A stretch of 64,000 nucleotides of DNA from Diospyros lotus (lineage: Eukaryota; Streptophyta; Magnoliopsida; Ericales; Ebenaceae): contig NC_068340.1 in NCBI RefSeq assembly GCF_014633365.1, forward strand, positions 16,533,879-16,597,878. Reading direction: 5' to 3'. Below the pieces are notes generated by a model, which ran no database searches, was not told where the DNA came from, and saw nothing but the letters and a program-made list of their open reading frames with translations. The translations under genes were made by a program, and so were the position numbers. The number at the start of each line of letters is the position of its first letter. Position 1 is the first letter of the stretch. Below are positions 44,901 through 57,378 of the stretch, one piece after another.

Positions 44901-45944
44901 GATTTTGACAGAAGTGAATATGATAATTGTTTTTATTTTATGTTATCTGAAATTCCTATTTACTTGCTGCTGTATGTTAATGACATTTTATTAATTAGCA
45001 AGTCTAAGTCTAAAATATGTGAGTTAAAATCTCTGTTAAATACCAACTTTGATATGAAAGACTTAGGGTCTGTTAAAAGAATTTTAGTAATGATTATTGA
45101 AAGGGATAGGAGTAACTCTTTTATGAAAATCCATCAACATGATTATTTGGTAAAATCTGTACAAAAGTTTGGCATGTCTGGTTGTAAACCAGTAAATGTT
45201 CCCTTGGCTGGTCACTTCATTTTATCAAAGAAACAGTGTCCTATATCTGATTCTAAAATGCTTAAGATGGAAAATATCCCATATGCTAATGTTATTGGAA
45301 CCATTATGTACTCAATGATTAGTACCAAGCCTGATTTAGCATTTTCAATTTCTCTACTCAGTAGATTCATGTCTAACGCTGGTAAGATTCATTGGGAAGT
45401 TTTAAAGTATTTGTTAAGATACATCAATGGCTCTACTGATATTGGGTTAATTTATAAATTGAAATGTGATGTTTTTGATCTTGTTGGATATGTGGACTCT
45501 GACTTTGCTGGTGACAGGGACTCTCGAAAATCTACAACTGCTTTCTTCTTTACCTTAGGAGGTAATTGCATCAGTTGGAAGTCACAACTGTAGCCTTTGG
45601 TTGCATTGTCTTCCACTAAGGTAGAATATGTGGTTGTCATTGATGCTTTCAAAGAAGCCATCTGGCTTCAAGGTTTGCTAAAAGAAATTCATATGTTACA
45701 AGGTAAAGTTGTAGTATTTTTTGATAGTCAGAGTGCCATTCATTTGTGTTAGAACCCTGTATATCATGAAAGAACCAAACATGTAGATGTAAAGTATCAT
45801 TTTTTAAGGGACCAAGTAGCCAAAGAAAATGTAATTATTCAAAAGGTACCAATAGAAAACAACCCAACTGATATGGGGACAAAAATTGTGACTGCAGCCA
45901 AGTTCAAACATTATTTGGACTTGCTGCATGTCACAGTTGGTTGA
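41931..45944 (+). pseudogene. Copia gag-pol polyprotein, broken by frameshifts and stops, RT active site YVND
   Basis: The ATG at 41931 starts Gag. A frame change near 41988 and another near 42290 follow, then a CCHC knuckle CYHCGKEGH with a stop at 42669. Protease has 'WIMDSG' near 42792. The pre-integrase motif is 'LWHLRLSHMSQKGL' near 43188. Integrase has 'HADLWGP', 'SIVDDFTRKVWVF' and 'RPDNGLEF'. RT has '[19 protein letters not shown]', 'DVKTAFLHGDLEE' and 'LLKKSLYGLKQSPRQWYKK'. The catalytic YVDD reads YVND (AAT at 44979-44981). RNase H ends at 45944 after 'HERTKHVDVKYHF'. Stops occur at, for example, 42919, 43636, 44334 and 45591. The product cannot be functional. Confidence 0.93.
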
Positions 45945-46028
45945 AAGAACAACCAACATGAGTAATGATGGCAAAGGTTGCAGCTTGCTGCACTCTTAGT
46001 GGATTGTCCCTTTAATGATTGAAGCTTC

Positions 46029-46039
46029 AAGGTGGAGAT
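46029..46039 (+). promoter_or_regulatory. polypurine tract of the Copia element
   Basis: 'aaggtggagat' lies just before the 3' LTR and is the usual Copia form. Confidence 0.85.
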
Positions 46040-46740
46040 TGTTATATTTGAGTGAAGTTTCAAAACGGCAGCGTTTTGGCAGGGTAGGAGGGCCTTTTTG
46101 GCAACCCCCAAGGCTACCCAAAATGGCAGCATTTTGGGCCCTGGGTGGAGGGCCAAAACAGCAACCGCCTTGTCGTTTCACTTGGCGTGCTTCGCTTTAT
46201 CTTTTAGCCTGCCTCTTCCCCGAACGTCTATGCTCTGCTTCACCTTTATATGATTCAATCTACACCGCTTGAGTCTCCTTTAAATCAGCTACAGTCGTCT
46301 CAAGATCCGATGGAAGACGGCCTTCGATTATCTGCATCAATTAGGGTTTATTGATCATTCTTTGTTTTCATTCTTTCTGTATAGATGCTCTGTTTGTTTT
46401 TCCTCTCTAAGTTGTAAGCCTCTGATCTTAGCTTGTGGTTACGGGGCTGGTTTAATTTCTGAGAGATTGTTTTGTACAATGAGATCTGAGAGTATTCTTT
46501 GTTTGTAATCGGTGGCTGTAAACGGTTTCATCCCTATAGTGCAGTGAACTCCTTTTGCCGGACTCAACGTGGACATAGCCCTCTTTAACGGGTGAACCAC
46601 GGTAAATCATTTGTGTTTATGTTTTTGATTTATTTTATGTTTCAGTGTATGATTCAGTCCATTTCTTTGTGTATGAAATAGGTTTGTTTGTTTAAGTTAT
46701 AAAGGGTTGATCTAGGGTTGAGTTTCGTCTCTTCCCAACA
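46040..46740 (+). repeat. 3' LTR of the Copia element
   Basis: It starts 'tgttatatttgagt' and ends 'cttcccaaca', matching 41039-41740 along its length. Confidence 0.95.
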
Positions 46741-47654
46741 CTATTATTTATATACTGCAATTTACTTTTTCTGTATTTTATTTTCCCACACTTTAATTTT
46801 CAGTATTAAAAAATAAAGATGTGGGGCTAATAATTCTCAGGCCAAGGCGAGAACAATGTTCAAAGCCAAAATTTCCCAAGTTAGCCGAATTTCATTGTAA
46901 GTTGAAGTATTAAAATTAATTTTTAGATTTTTTCCAAACACTTGAATTTGGATTGAGCTATATGCCTAATCCGGAACCCTCATGCGATGTATGTGGGTAG
47001 CCCAATCTAAAAATATCTTAATACATTTCGGTTTATGGTGGTTGCTTAAGTTAGAGTCAGCATGCCATGTATGTAAGTTACTACAATTAGAACCATCATC
47101 ATCCCAAAATGTAATCAATAGAAAATGTCTTAAAATTAATTTAACCCAATGATACCATCCTTTTTGAGTCTTGAAAAATATTTAGATTGTCACTGAAATT
47201 GTCTTGATCCGAGACGTTTGGTTTTCAGTCGCGCATTCAATTCCTTTTTTCCTAAAATCAGTTGAATTAGTACGACAAACCCATTCAGCACATACAAAAT
47301 TTTGCTGCTTTTATTTCTGTCTTAATAAAGATCTCCCAATGAATCGACCTAGACTCCCATCCAGTAAATAAATTTGTGCTACAACGGGCACTCGTACACT
47401 GGCGATTATAAACACTATATGCTTGCATGTTTTATATTTTTTTAGCTCCGGTGCCAGGGAGATCAGTGAAAAATTATTGCTGCAGAAAAAAAATTATAGG
47501 TTAGTTTCTTTTGTTTTTGCTGTTGTTATTAATAATACATGAGACCGCAGTCAGGTATGCTTATTGAACCATTAATTTGATTTTATCATTCATTAGCATC
47601 ATTATCTACATTTGAATTGTCATTTCCATATTCTTTATATCTTAGTATTTTAGA
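46741..47654 (+). repeat. right part of Athila-like LTR and leader, with degenerate primer site
   Basis: After the Copia element the host repeat resumes with 'ctattatttatatactgc'. Near 47340-47410, 'gaatcgacctagactcc', 'gtaaataaatttgtgctac' and 'gtacactggcgattataa' match the style of Athila/Tat U5 regions. At 47444-47462 'agctccggtgccaggga' resembles the tRNA-Asp-type site 'tggcgccgttgccgggga', with several changes. Confidence 0.6.
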
Positions 47655-48748
47655 ATGTTTGTGTTTTCTAATGCATTTGGCTATCCCGATTCCATAAAAC
47701 AAAACGAGTCTAGACCTCTTAGGGATTGTTTGCACCTTCCCAAGCAACCAACTCCACCATGCATCAAACATCCGCTCAATTCTTATAATCTCAAATTCGA
47801 CCTGTGTACTACCCAATTGTCATCCTTAAATCATTTAAGAAATCATGTCAATTCACAACCGAGTTTCAACGAGGATGATGATCTTAGTGCTAAGTTGGAT
47901 TCTTTAACCCAGAAGGTGGAGTGGTTAGAGTTAGAAAATTTTTAAAATTCGAGTGAGGTTAGATGCTCAGTGTGCGAGTCTTCAAATCATCAAACAGATG
48001 ATTGTCCTTCCATACCATTTCTTAAGAAATTTTTGAATGGGCAACCATATGATTTACAATCACACTATAGTGAGGAGGGGTTTTCTTTTAACCAGAGTTA
48101 GGGGGAGGATTTTTATCTGTCGGGCTACAGCACCTAAATTTTTCTTGGAGTGATGATTCTCCACCACCTCACCAATTCGAGTTAGAGAAAAGGGTTAGAT
48201 CCAATGTTTATCACCCTCAGGATGCGAAATTTTTAGAGGACACCCTTTAAGGGTTTGTGCAATGTCAAATGAGCTTTAATGCACAAGTGGCCGAATTTTT
48301 AGAACAAACCATTGAGGTTATGAGTGTTATTAGTAAACAATTGATCGAGCTACCACAAACCTTGAGCAAAAGTAAGCCTGGTGAGTTTCCAACCCAACCA
48401 AATCAAAATTTTGTAGGTCAATGTCTTGGGAAGGAATTTAAATCCAGCAATGAGATAGGTCATGACCTGGTCCTGCCTATGCTTAACCCTAGGAGTGATG
48501 AACCATTTGAAACACCTGAAGACCTTAGGATGGAACAAGCCATTATTGAAGAAAAATTGGACCGAAATGAATCAAGTTTAGAAGAAGAAGCTCGGGAGGA
48601 AGAAGGCGATAGAACCCGAGAGCCGAAATGTGAAGATACCACAAGTCTATCAAAACTTGAGCCTAAATGTATGTCCCTTAGGCTAATTTGTCTAGAGAGA
48701 GATCACATAAAAATAAACATGTCTGAGGTATTTAAAAGTGAGAATTAG
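47655..48748 (+). pseudogene. gag: Athila-like gag relic with internal deletion
   Basis: The frame opens with 'RPLRDCLHLPKQPTPPCIKH', like the start of Athila Gag. It jumps after about 45 residues to 'LSAKLDSLTQKVEWLE', so most of the capsid is missing. A CCHC knuckle CSVCESSNHQTDDC follows near 47963. Next, in a shifted frame, comes 'NFSWSDDSPPPHQFE', then from 48257 'FNAQVAEFLEQTIEVMSV' and 'SKPGEFPTQPNQN', which are typical of Athila Gag tails. It ends at a TAG near 48746. No protease or RT follows. The family assignment rests on these motifs. Confidence 0.72.
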
Positions 48749-49597
48749 CATTCCATGTATAAATTTAATAAAACAAACAACTCCGATTTATGAGTTTTCA
48801 AAGGATGTTTGTGCTTTAATTAGAAAAATCAATTTACATCATTTTGAAAATAATTTTATAAGTGGTTTAAAGCATGTGATAATTGTTGTGATTCAAAGTG
48901 CAACCACTTATTTGATCCTTAACTGGAAGAAAAGGAAAAAATAATAGAATAAAAAAATAAAAAATAAGAATAAAAGGCTAGTGTTTTTTGCCTTTATGTA
49001 GTTTGTTTTAATTTTGCATGTGTTTGTGATGCTAACAATAAGCGTTTCTTTTGTAAGCCTAGCTTTTCTTGAGGAATCATTTCTCACCTTGACGCTCATC
49101 AGGTATTCCCTATCCCTATTTTTTAATTGCAGTCCAAGTTAGGGGGAAATCGTATATAGGTGGAATGATTTAGATTATATTAGTGTCGCAATTTTTCTTT
49201 GTGTTTAATTCACTTTATGTTTGAGTGTGTTTAATTTTTTTGATTTTTGATGTTGTGTTTTGTTAAAATAATAATAATAATAAATAAAATAAACAAAAGT
49301 AAAAAAATAAAAACATTTCTGGGGATCCCTTGCTATCTTTTTATCTTTTATTTAAATATGCCTACATTTGTTCTAATTTTCATAGGCTTTTTGTTAGGCT
49401 ATATTCGGGTACAGAGGAGAGACAAGAAGGTGTAGGAACAAATAGGGAGTGAAACGGAGTTGAAATGAGGGAGAAACAACCAAAAAATAAAAGGCTTGCC
49501 GAGTTCGCGTCACCGTCACTGGAGAAGACAACCGGTGCATGTGAAACACGCTTTAGATCAGGCTGCACATGAAGAACCTTCCGGAGGCGCGTGGTAA
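48749..49597. other. AT-rich 3' part of the Athila-like remnant, no gene
   Basis: Poly-A/T-rich sequence with 'ccaagttagggggaaatcg' near 49132, a possible polypurine tract. From 49380 to 49597 an LTR-like stretch has 'gggagtgaaacggagttgaa', comparable to 'gggtcgaatcggagttaaa' in the LTR of element 1. Nothing codes. Confidence 0.4.
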
Positions 49598-52500
49598 TGT
49601 AATACCCAATATTATATGGTGTTGGAAAGAATATGATTTCTAGCTATTTTTTTTTAAAAAAAAAACCTTGAGTGGTTTAGGGAGCCTGAAAGTTGGCTTT
49701 GAGAAAAGAGGTAATAAATTTTTGAATCGATGGCAGGGAATACCCTGGGACTTGGATGTCTAGGAAAGAGGGTATGAGATTAGAAAACTTCTCGAGGGGA
49801 GATTAATGATGCTAAAAGCAGTCAAATCGAGAATCTTTTCTGTGCAAGCTCGAATTGTGGCCAAAATCGAATGTTCGAAAGGGACATCCGAGAAGTCAGT
49901 GGGACCCTGGAAGTGGTCTGGTTTTGCAAGTGAGATAATACTAAAGAGTTTTTGGGAGGAATAGAGGTCATGTGCAAGCATAGGACCAAATCAATTTTTA
50001 TCGAGTAAGGGTTAGTTATTAATTTTTGGAGAAATCAAGTCTTAGGGTGGCTTGATGGTAATTTGTTCTTCCCTAAAATGAAGAATTAATGAGAAATAAT
50101 GGATGGCCAAGATAGAGGATTGGAAGCCAAGATTAGTGTGTAAGAGTGACACTTGCAAACTCTTACCCAAGCGAATGGGAGAGATAAATTAATGTAGAAA
50201 GAAAAATAAAATGGTCATTCTAGCATTTATGATAGGCACGCTTGTGTTGGAATAAATAAAATCCAATTGAAAATAGAAATTAGTCTCTTGAAAATGTGGA
50301 GATTTATTTAAATTGGAAAATGTTGAAAATGGTCTTTCAAAGGTTATTCTTGAAATTAGCCAAGAATTAATTAGAAATTGGATATTTTACGAGAAAGTGA
50401 GACTTGATCCAAGGGTGGAGTAGTTTTGAAATTGGAAAAGATCCAAGGGTGTAGATTTGAGTCTTCAAATGGGCATGGATTGCCAAATGAGTTTAATAAT
50501 CCAAAGGAAGAATAAGGTGGATGGTGGAGATTTAATCTCCAAAGAAATCCATGGATGTGATTTAATCTTCTATAAGCACATGGATTGTGTTTCTTTGTAG
50601 GGTGGAGATTCTATCTCCATTTTTAATCAAGGGTTGAGATTAAATAAGACTAATGGTTTGGATTGTGCTTCTTTGGAGGGATGAGATTTGCTCTCATAAA
50701 GTTGAATCTAATGGCTAGGATTTAATCTTGAAGCTATTAGATATAAGGGTGCATTTGATTAGAGGGTGAAAAGTGGAGTGGAATTCCAATTCTCACCCCA
50801 CCCCCTAAGAATTCCAATTCCTTGATTTCAAGAAAAATCTTCACTTTTTGAACTAAAATGGAATTCGAATTCCATGGAAAAAAAAGGTTTTTTGGTAGAA
50901 TTTTTTGGAATTTGAATGGAAAATGAATTCCACCCTCGTTTTTCACCCCAATCAAACGCACCCTAAAAGGAAAATGGAATAGAGAAATTAGAAGAAGTCT
51001 TCCAATGTGAAGGAGAGAAAGAAGAAGAAGAAGAAAGGAAAGAAGAAAAGGAAAGAGAGGAAGAAAGGAAGCAAGGTAAGTCTTCATGCTTATCTTCATC
51101 TTTTAGCCTTTTGAGTCTAAGGAGTGTAACATTTTTAGGAATTTCTCCTTAAGTGGGGAGAAAGATTTTGGCAAGGATCTTTCTTTGAAGCAAAAGCTTG
51201 AAAGCTTTTAAAAGATTAAGGTAAGGCATGGCCCCATGGGAGGGTGGCCTTGCATGCCTTGTAAGTGTTTCATATAAGTTTTCATGTGGTTACAAGCATA
51301 TGCAATTTGTGTACACTAGTGAACCTTTGGCCATAAGAAGGACTAGGAGATTGGGAAAGGGTAGGTTGTTGGCTCAACCTTGGAGGATTGTGTGGGCAAG
51401 GAAGACTATCTATACCATGCATGCATCTTGCATTTCATGATTATTTATGCTTACATTTACTTTGCATTGCACCCTTATTGAGCTTTAAAGCTCATGAGGT
51501 TTTTTACCACATCTTGTAAGTCTCTCATGTGCCAAGAGAAAGGGGATTTTGCAAACTTGGAGCTTTGCAAGCATTAAGATGGATTTATAATTTTTGTAAT
51601 TATATTTTGATGTGTGTTGTGTATGCATTACAAAGGTTGTGTAAACATTTTTTTTTTTTTGAAAAAAAAAAGGATTTATGATGTATATATTTATTGTACT
51701 TAATTTCTGAAACATTTGGGCTAAAAAGCCCAAGAGAAAAAAAAAACAGGAAAAACAAGGTGAAGAAAGGCAACAGGCAGCAACTAGGAGCGTAGGAGGC
51801 GTGCGGGTGCTCACCCGCAGCAAGTGTAGCCAGCGCCTCGCTGGTCCATGGGTGCACCAACAGGCCCCACCAGCCAAAAATTCTTGATGGGTTATTTTGG
51901 AATTGTTGGCTTAGGAAGAATTTGGAGAATTTTTCGAAAGAAGAGATTTGGCCCTAAATTTTCTATGGATTTCTGGGAAAAGAAAATGGGTTCGATGTGT
52001 GCTAAGCTATAATATTTCCTCTAAGAATCAAGACTTTGGGCTATTTTGTGAAGTTAAAATCGAGACCCAAAGTATTTTAAAATGAAGGTAAATTCAACCT
52101 TTTTTTGAGGTGGTCGTAAGTCTCAAGTTGTTGAGCCAGATGCCAACATCGTTTTGAGGGGTTGGGAAAGTCATCCTTGGCTTGTTTTGGTCTGAGTTAA
52201 AGAAGAATGATACTCACTTAGGATTTTGGATATTTTCAATGGGTTTCCTCAAGTATTTTGTTTTTGAATCCTTGACTGGAGCAAACAGAAAGACAAAGGC
52301 TAGTGCCCACCTAGGGCATTTCTCATTGAAACATAGTCCATCCCTTCATTAATGGCTTGAGGGGTGAGCAATCCCATCGATTATTCACCAGTAGCACTCG
52401 TGGTGGGAGCAGGGCATTACAAGTAAGCCCAAAAATTCTAGAAAAAATACCAAAAAATAAAATAAAGGTGTTTATAGAAAAAAATAGGGCGTACTTACTT

Positions 52501-52900
52501 TACAAAAATTCTTGTTTATTGCACAAAAACAAGCCCCGGTAAGTGTGAACAATACTGTGTAGGTAAACCAACAAGGTGAGTGGTTCCTGCATATAACTTG
52601 CTTCATGCCGGCCATTTGTAGTTTCATTTCGTGTGGTTTGCATATCATGTGTTTCCTTGGAAGAACATGTTACTTCCATCTATCATACACCACAGTGCTT
52701 AGCTAGTTGATATAGGTCATCATGTGTGATCGGGGAGCGATCGCATGCTCGTTGCGGTGGGGTTGGGAGTTTGGACACGATAACCAGTGGGGATGATTGC
52801 AATATCCCGACCTGCCTACTGTAGGGGGAGATTTCATACTGCCTGTTGCATTCACACTCACAAAATTTTATTCTAAACCCTTAGTAAGATGTTTCATATC
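49598..52900 (+). repeat. Del/Tekay-type LTR, long fragment
   Basis: It starts 'tgtaatacccaatattatat' and shares 'gggacttggatgtctagg' and 'cttctcgaggggagatt' with the minus-strand LTR at 33379. It shares long stretches with the LTR at 59102, such as 'cccatgggagggtgg' and 'ttgcacccttattgagctt'. 'aaaccaacaaggtgag' near 52564 also occurs in the LTR of element 1 near 4089. No primer site follows, so the right border is approximate and the element body is gone. A MITE lies inside. Confidence 0.75.
50747..50963. mobile_element. Tourist-like (PIF/Harbinger) MITE
   Basis: This 217-bp insertion has terminal inverted repeats: left 'gggtgcatttgattagaggg', and right, inverted, 'gggtgcgtttgattggggtg'. 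It is flanked by the 3-bp duplication 'taa' (50744-50746 and 50964-50966), the preference of PIF/Harbinger elements. It has no coding capacity. It lies in the LTR fragment beginning at 49598. Confidence 0.88.
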
Positions 52901-53477
52901 TTATATCGACATATTCAAACGTGTTGGGTTGCCACTAAAATTGAGAGCAATTAAAAGAGTTGCATCTTGAGAGAAGAGGGTTTATCGAAGACAAACAAAG
53001 AGATAAAGGGAAAGAGAAAAGATGGTTTATCGAAGATTTATAATTGTTAGGTGTCATCTCCTAATTTTATAGTGGCTTTTTAAGTGATAGGCATTGGTTT
53101 TATATACAACTCAATACTAAAGACATTTATGCTATTAATTTGAGAAATGATTAATCTTTAAATGCCAATAGTAAAATAAAATATAACAAATAACAACAAA
53201 AGTTTGCTATCCATCAATTAAACCTCCACAATTTGGGTAACCCAAGAAGTCTCTTAATTTTAATTGTGTTTAAAATTAATTAATAATCAATTAAGTAATG
53301 GATTTGGGCAATCATATGAAGAAAAACAAAAGTAATAGATTTGGACATGGGTAGAACGGTGAGTTCAAATGCTTGCTAGGTGTAATCTTATGATTTCATT
53401 TCAGGTTCACTATTCAATTATAAGCTATGGTTGGGCTTGTGAATGCAACTCACAATTAAGAAACAAATTGAAGAGAA

Positions 53478-53524
<47 letters not shown>

Positions 53525-55340
53525 GCTTGACAAAAGGGTGAGGAAGGAAGATGAGGGTTTATTGTAGAAAGAAAGCTACCAAAGATTGATCTCATCGGAG
53601 AGAAAAGCCACTGAAGAAATTGTCGGTTGAAGAAGCAGAAGACGACCCTTCCTCCCCCACAGGTGATTTCTTCCTTTTCTTTCCTTTTCTCTAAGATTTT
53701 GTACTATACTAGGGTTACGACCACATATGGTTGGAAGATCAAAAAGGGATTTTCTTTCTAGAGCCTAAAATTAAACCCTATCTGAACCTGAACCATAACC
53801 AGATTAGCGACATATCCTAAAGAAAACATCAGACTCCATCATGGCTAGACATCAAAATCTGGTGAATGGTTAATAATTTAGATTCGATTGTTATTAGTTT
53901 ATTCAAATTGATATGAAAGAGAACAGGTGAATTAATAGTTTTGCTTTGTTATATGTATGCTTTTGAGATCTTGTACCATGTTGCATATCCATCGTTATTT
54001 TTTTTCGATTGTGAAGTAGTTTATTCTACAATAACCTGCCATGAATTCTTACCTTTGAAGTAATGTTATTACTTGAGTTAAAATGAAAAACCTTTTTGGT
54101 GAAAGATTCAGAAAGAACATTTCTGAAAGTTGATTGACAAATATTACTTTGTGTCTGGATTCTTAGGCATGTTAACAAATCTGGAAAAAACTTCCTCAGA
54201 GCTTCATGCTCATAGGGAAACTTAACTAGAATCTCAACCTCACCTTGCCTTTTGTTCCAAAAGAAACTAGGTTAGTAAAATTTTTTCTCATCCTCATAAT
54301 GTCTTTCCAGAACCCAATAATATTCCTTAACCAACAATCATTACTCTTTTCCAATATAATGTGAATCTCACCCCTTAAGAAAATAAAAAAGAAAGAAAAA
54401 TTCCTCCTATTTGAGCACAAAGCCAGCTATTAAACAACCTTTCCACAGTAATAACTCTTGTTTTATTGAATTTTCTTTGCTAATAGAATCATAATTCTAA
54501 CTTATGTCTTAATGGATTGCTATGAGATCAAATTCTTAACAATTTTGCAAATTTTTTGCTTAAAAAGAATACTATTTTGATAAATAAGTACCAAAGTAGC
54601 ATCCAAGACAAGATAATTCTCAATCCAACATACAAATTTCCATAGTAGTAGCCGTAACATGTAGGGGCATAGACTCACAGTTCAACTAGCTAGTTGTTCA
54701 ATCCAATATTTAGGAAATTTTGCTAAGCATTGGATAATAAAGGACATGTTGAAAACCAATGAATATTAGATTCAAACTAACAATTTAATCAAGGATTTTA
54801 AATTAAGAAAAATAAAGAAAAATAAAAAAAATGAACATGTTATCGAACTCTTATACAAATAAATAAGAAAAGGCACAAAAAAATATAACAAAAGTTGGTA
54901 ACTTTCATCTCAATTGGCATATGTGTAGTGTTGTGATGGCATGGATAACCTTCCATCTCAATTCCTCATCCTTTATATTACTTAGAGGTGCACTAACTGT
55001 GGTCACATTTACTTGCTAACTTTCTCATTGGATAATTCCTTGCAAAAGTTTCTTTGGTTTCATATCAACCTTCCACTTGGGTAATTTATAGCCACTTTGA
55101 TGATTTCTCATCACACATTTCAATTGAAATTTCTAGGAATGTATGATATTGTATGGTGAAATACTTGTTCACACCATCTCCAACCTGAAGAAATACGATC
55201 ACCATTTTAATGTCATAGCATTCCAACAAAATTCCCACTATATTGCTTGTTATGTCCAGGAGTTCCTTATGTGTTCCCCCATCTTATTCTCAAATTGCTT
55301 TATTGTTCACCAACATATATCATTGATCCTTCGTCGGGAA
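52901..55340. other. AT-rich spacer with GA microsatellite, no supported gene
   Basis: No open frame here has recognisable motifs. The stretch 53540-53700 (purine-rich, then 'cccacaggtgatttcttcc') looks like a leader or exon edge, but nothing supports a protein. A short minus frame at 54226-54420 and a plus frame at 55143-55346 are not assigned. Confidence 0.5.
53481..53520 (+). repeat. (GA)n microsatellite
   Basis: About 20 uninterrupted GA units. Confidence 0.97.
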
Positions 55341-55790
55341 TCATAGAGATAATTAGGAGCAGTTGTGGTAACAAAGATTAGGAGTAGTTGGATATTATTT
55401 ATAGTTAATTTATAGTTATGGAAAAGTACTGGTGTAGTGGTAACTTCTGTTTATAAAACTACTAGATAGCTTTATATATAAAGTTATGCCAGATTACCAA
55501 GATTAAAATTGTGGAAGTATTTTCTCTCATTTTCTCCCTACAACTCTTTGCTTCCCTCTCTTATTCTCTCGGCTTTCTCCCTAAAGTTCTCTATTTTCTA
55601 TCTTCATTTCTTCTTCTTCTTCTTCTCCCTAAAGCCAGGAAGGAATGTAGTCATTGGAAAATAAGTTGGATGCCTCTATGGAAGGTTTGACTAAGAGGAT
55701 GGACAATTTCCTATAAATGTTTTCTAGGATTCCATAAGTCTACTGGAGGATTTTCTGCCTGAGGAGCATTGAGATCCTATCTTAGAAGGT
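55341..55790 (+). other. possible LTR end and gag start of a retroelement
   Basis: 'tttatatataaagttatgcc' (TATA-like, near 55470) is followed by a CT-rich leader and then a coding-like start near 55644 that reads 'SLENKLDASMEGLTKRMDNF' after an early stop. That resembles the coiled-coil start of gypsy Gag proteins. Only about 30 codons can be followed. No primer site is clear. Confidence 0.35.
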
Positions 55791-55837
55791 AATGGCTCAA
55801 GTCTTAAACAAACTAAAACTCATGTAGTAGAGGTAGA

Positions 55838-57317
55838 AAACATGAATAAAGTTACTTGGAAATTAACAAAACTACTCGAGGATAATAAAGCAGTTAAATG
55901 CAAATGGATATTCAAGAAGAAAGAAGGTAAATTGGAGTTAAAAAGCATGGTATAAAGTTAGACTCATAGCAAAGAGGTACAACCAGATTCCAAGTGTTGA
56001 ATTTACAAACGTATTTTCTCCAGTTGTAAAATAGAGTTCCATTAAGGCACTATTTGGTATTGTGGCTACCAAGATCTTGAACTTGAATCGATGGATATCA
56101 AGACAACATTTTTACATAGGGAACTTAGTGAGGATATCTATATGCATCAACCAGAGGATTTTGAAGTTACAGACAAAGAAGACTATGTGTGCTCGTTAAA
56201 GAAATCTCTATATGAACTAAAACAGTCTCCTTGACAATGGTACAAATGGTTTGATTTCTTTATGATTAAGCATAATTTTAATAGATGCAATTATGAAAAT
56301 TGTGTCTATTTTGAAAGGAACAAGAACAAGTCCTTTATATATCTACTTCTATATGTTGATGATATGCTAGTAGCATTAAAAGATAAAAATAAGATAAGGA
56401 GATTGAAAACACAACTTAACAAAGAATTTGAGATGAAAGATTTGGGAGCAGGGAAAAGATACTTAGAATGCAAATTTCAAGAGACATGGAGGAGGGTAAA
56501 TTGTATCTAAGTCAATAGGGATACATTGAGAAAGTTCTACCTAAATTCAATATGCAAAAGGCTAAACCTATACACTCTGTTGGTTGCACATTTTATACTC
56601 TCATGTAGCTTGTCTCCTCAATCAGATGATGACATTGACAAGATGTAAAAAATTCCATACTCTAGCATAGTGAGTTGTCTTATGTATACTATGGTTTGTG
56701 CACGCCCTGATTTGGCTAATGCAATGAGGGTGGTTAGCAGATACATGGCTAACCCTTCTAAAGAAGATTAAAAGGAAGTCCAACGGATTCTCCGATATTT
56801 GTGTGGTACCGTTGATGCCTGTTTATAGTTCAGAAACACTAAAAGTGGAGTTATTAGTTTTATTGATTCTGATTTTGCAGGTGATCCTGAGAAGAGACGA
56901 TTGCTTATTGGGTATGTATTCACCAATTGAGGTTGTGCTATTAGTTGGAATGTTACCTTACAGTCCATCGTTGCCTTGTCTACTAATGAAGCTGAATATA
57001 TGGCAATTACTAAGGCTATTAAAGAAGCCATTTTACTCGAAGTGTTGATTGGTGAAATTAATGAGAATCTTGAAAATAGTACGGTCTATTGTGACAATCA
57101 AAGTTTAATTTTCCTCACTGAAAATCATATGTTTCATGAGAGAACGAAGCACATTGATGTGCAATATCATTTTATTTGGAATATTATTGCTTGTGAAAAA
57201 GTTACTGTGAGAAAAATTAGCACTCATGATAATCCTATAGATATGTTAACCAAGTCCCTACCTATTGCAAAATTTAAGCATTGTGTGGATTTGATTGGTA
57301 TTCATCAGAGAGATTAA
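55838..57317 (+). pseudogene. Copia RT and RNase H relic
   Basis: Degenerate Copia pol with only the C-terminal half left. RT pieces include 'NKAVKCKWIFKKKEG', 'MDIKTTFLHRELSEDIYMHQ', 'LKKSLYELKQSP', and an intact catalytic 'LLLYVDDMLVA' near 56344. RNase H pieces are 'IDSDFAGDPEKRR', 'ALSTNEAEYMAITKAIKEA', 'VYCDNQSLIFLTEN' and 'HERTKHIDVQYHFI', ending at 57317. Multiple stops and frame changes interrupt it. The last 114 codons (56976-57317) are clean. A polypurine tract 'aaggtggagat' follows near 57379. Confidence 0.9.
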
Positions 57318-57378
57318 TTCTCTGTGATTTCATTGGAAGAAGGAATTCTATATAATTTCATATTTGGATTTAGAGTTA

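Larger units (their letters stand above)
41039..46740 (+). mobile_element. full-length Copia retrotransposon, Tork/Tnt1-like, defective
   Basis: This 5702-bp element has 702- and 701-bp LTRs, a primer site, gag-pol in Copia order (PR, IN, RT, RH) and a polypurine tract. The 5-bp target duplication 'ctatt' is exact (41034-41038 and 46741-46745). The LTRs differ by several percent by eye, so it is not recent. The frame has shifts and many stops, and the RT catalytic pair is changed to N-D. Confidence 0.95.

Noticed and set aside
48738..49099. Small frames in AT-rich DNA after the Athila-like gag
   Set aside because: Poly-Ile/Phe/Lys products of AT-rich DNA without start context or motif.
51485..51877. 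130-codon minus frame in the LTR fragment
   Set aside because: It lies wholly inside LTR sequence also present at 59102 in diverged form, and no frame is kept there.
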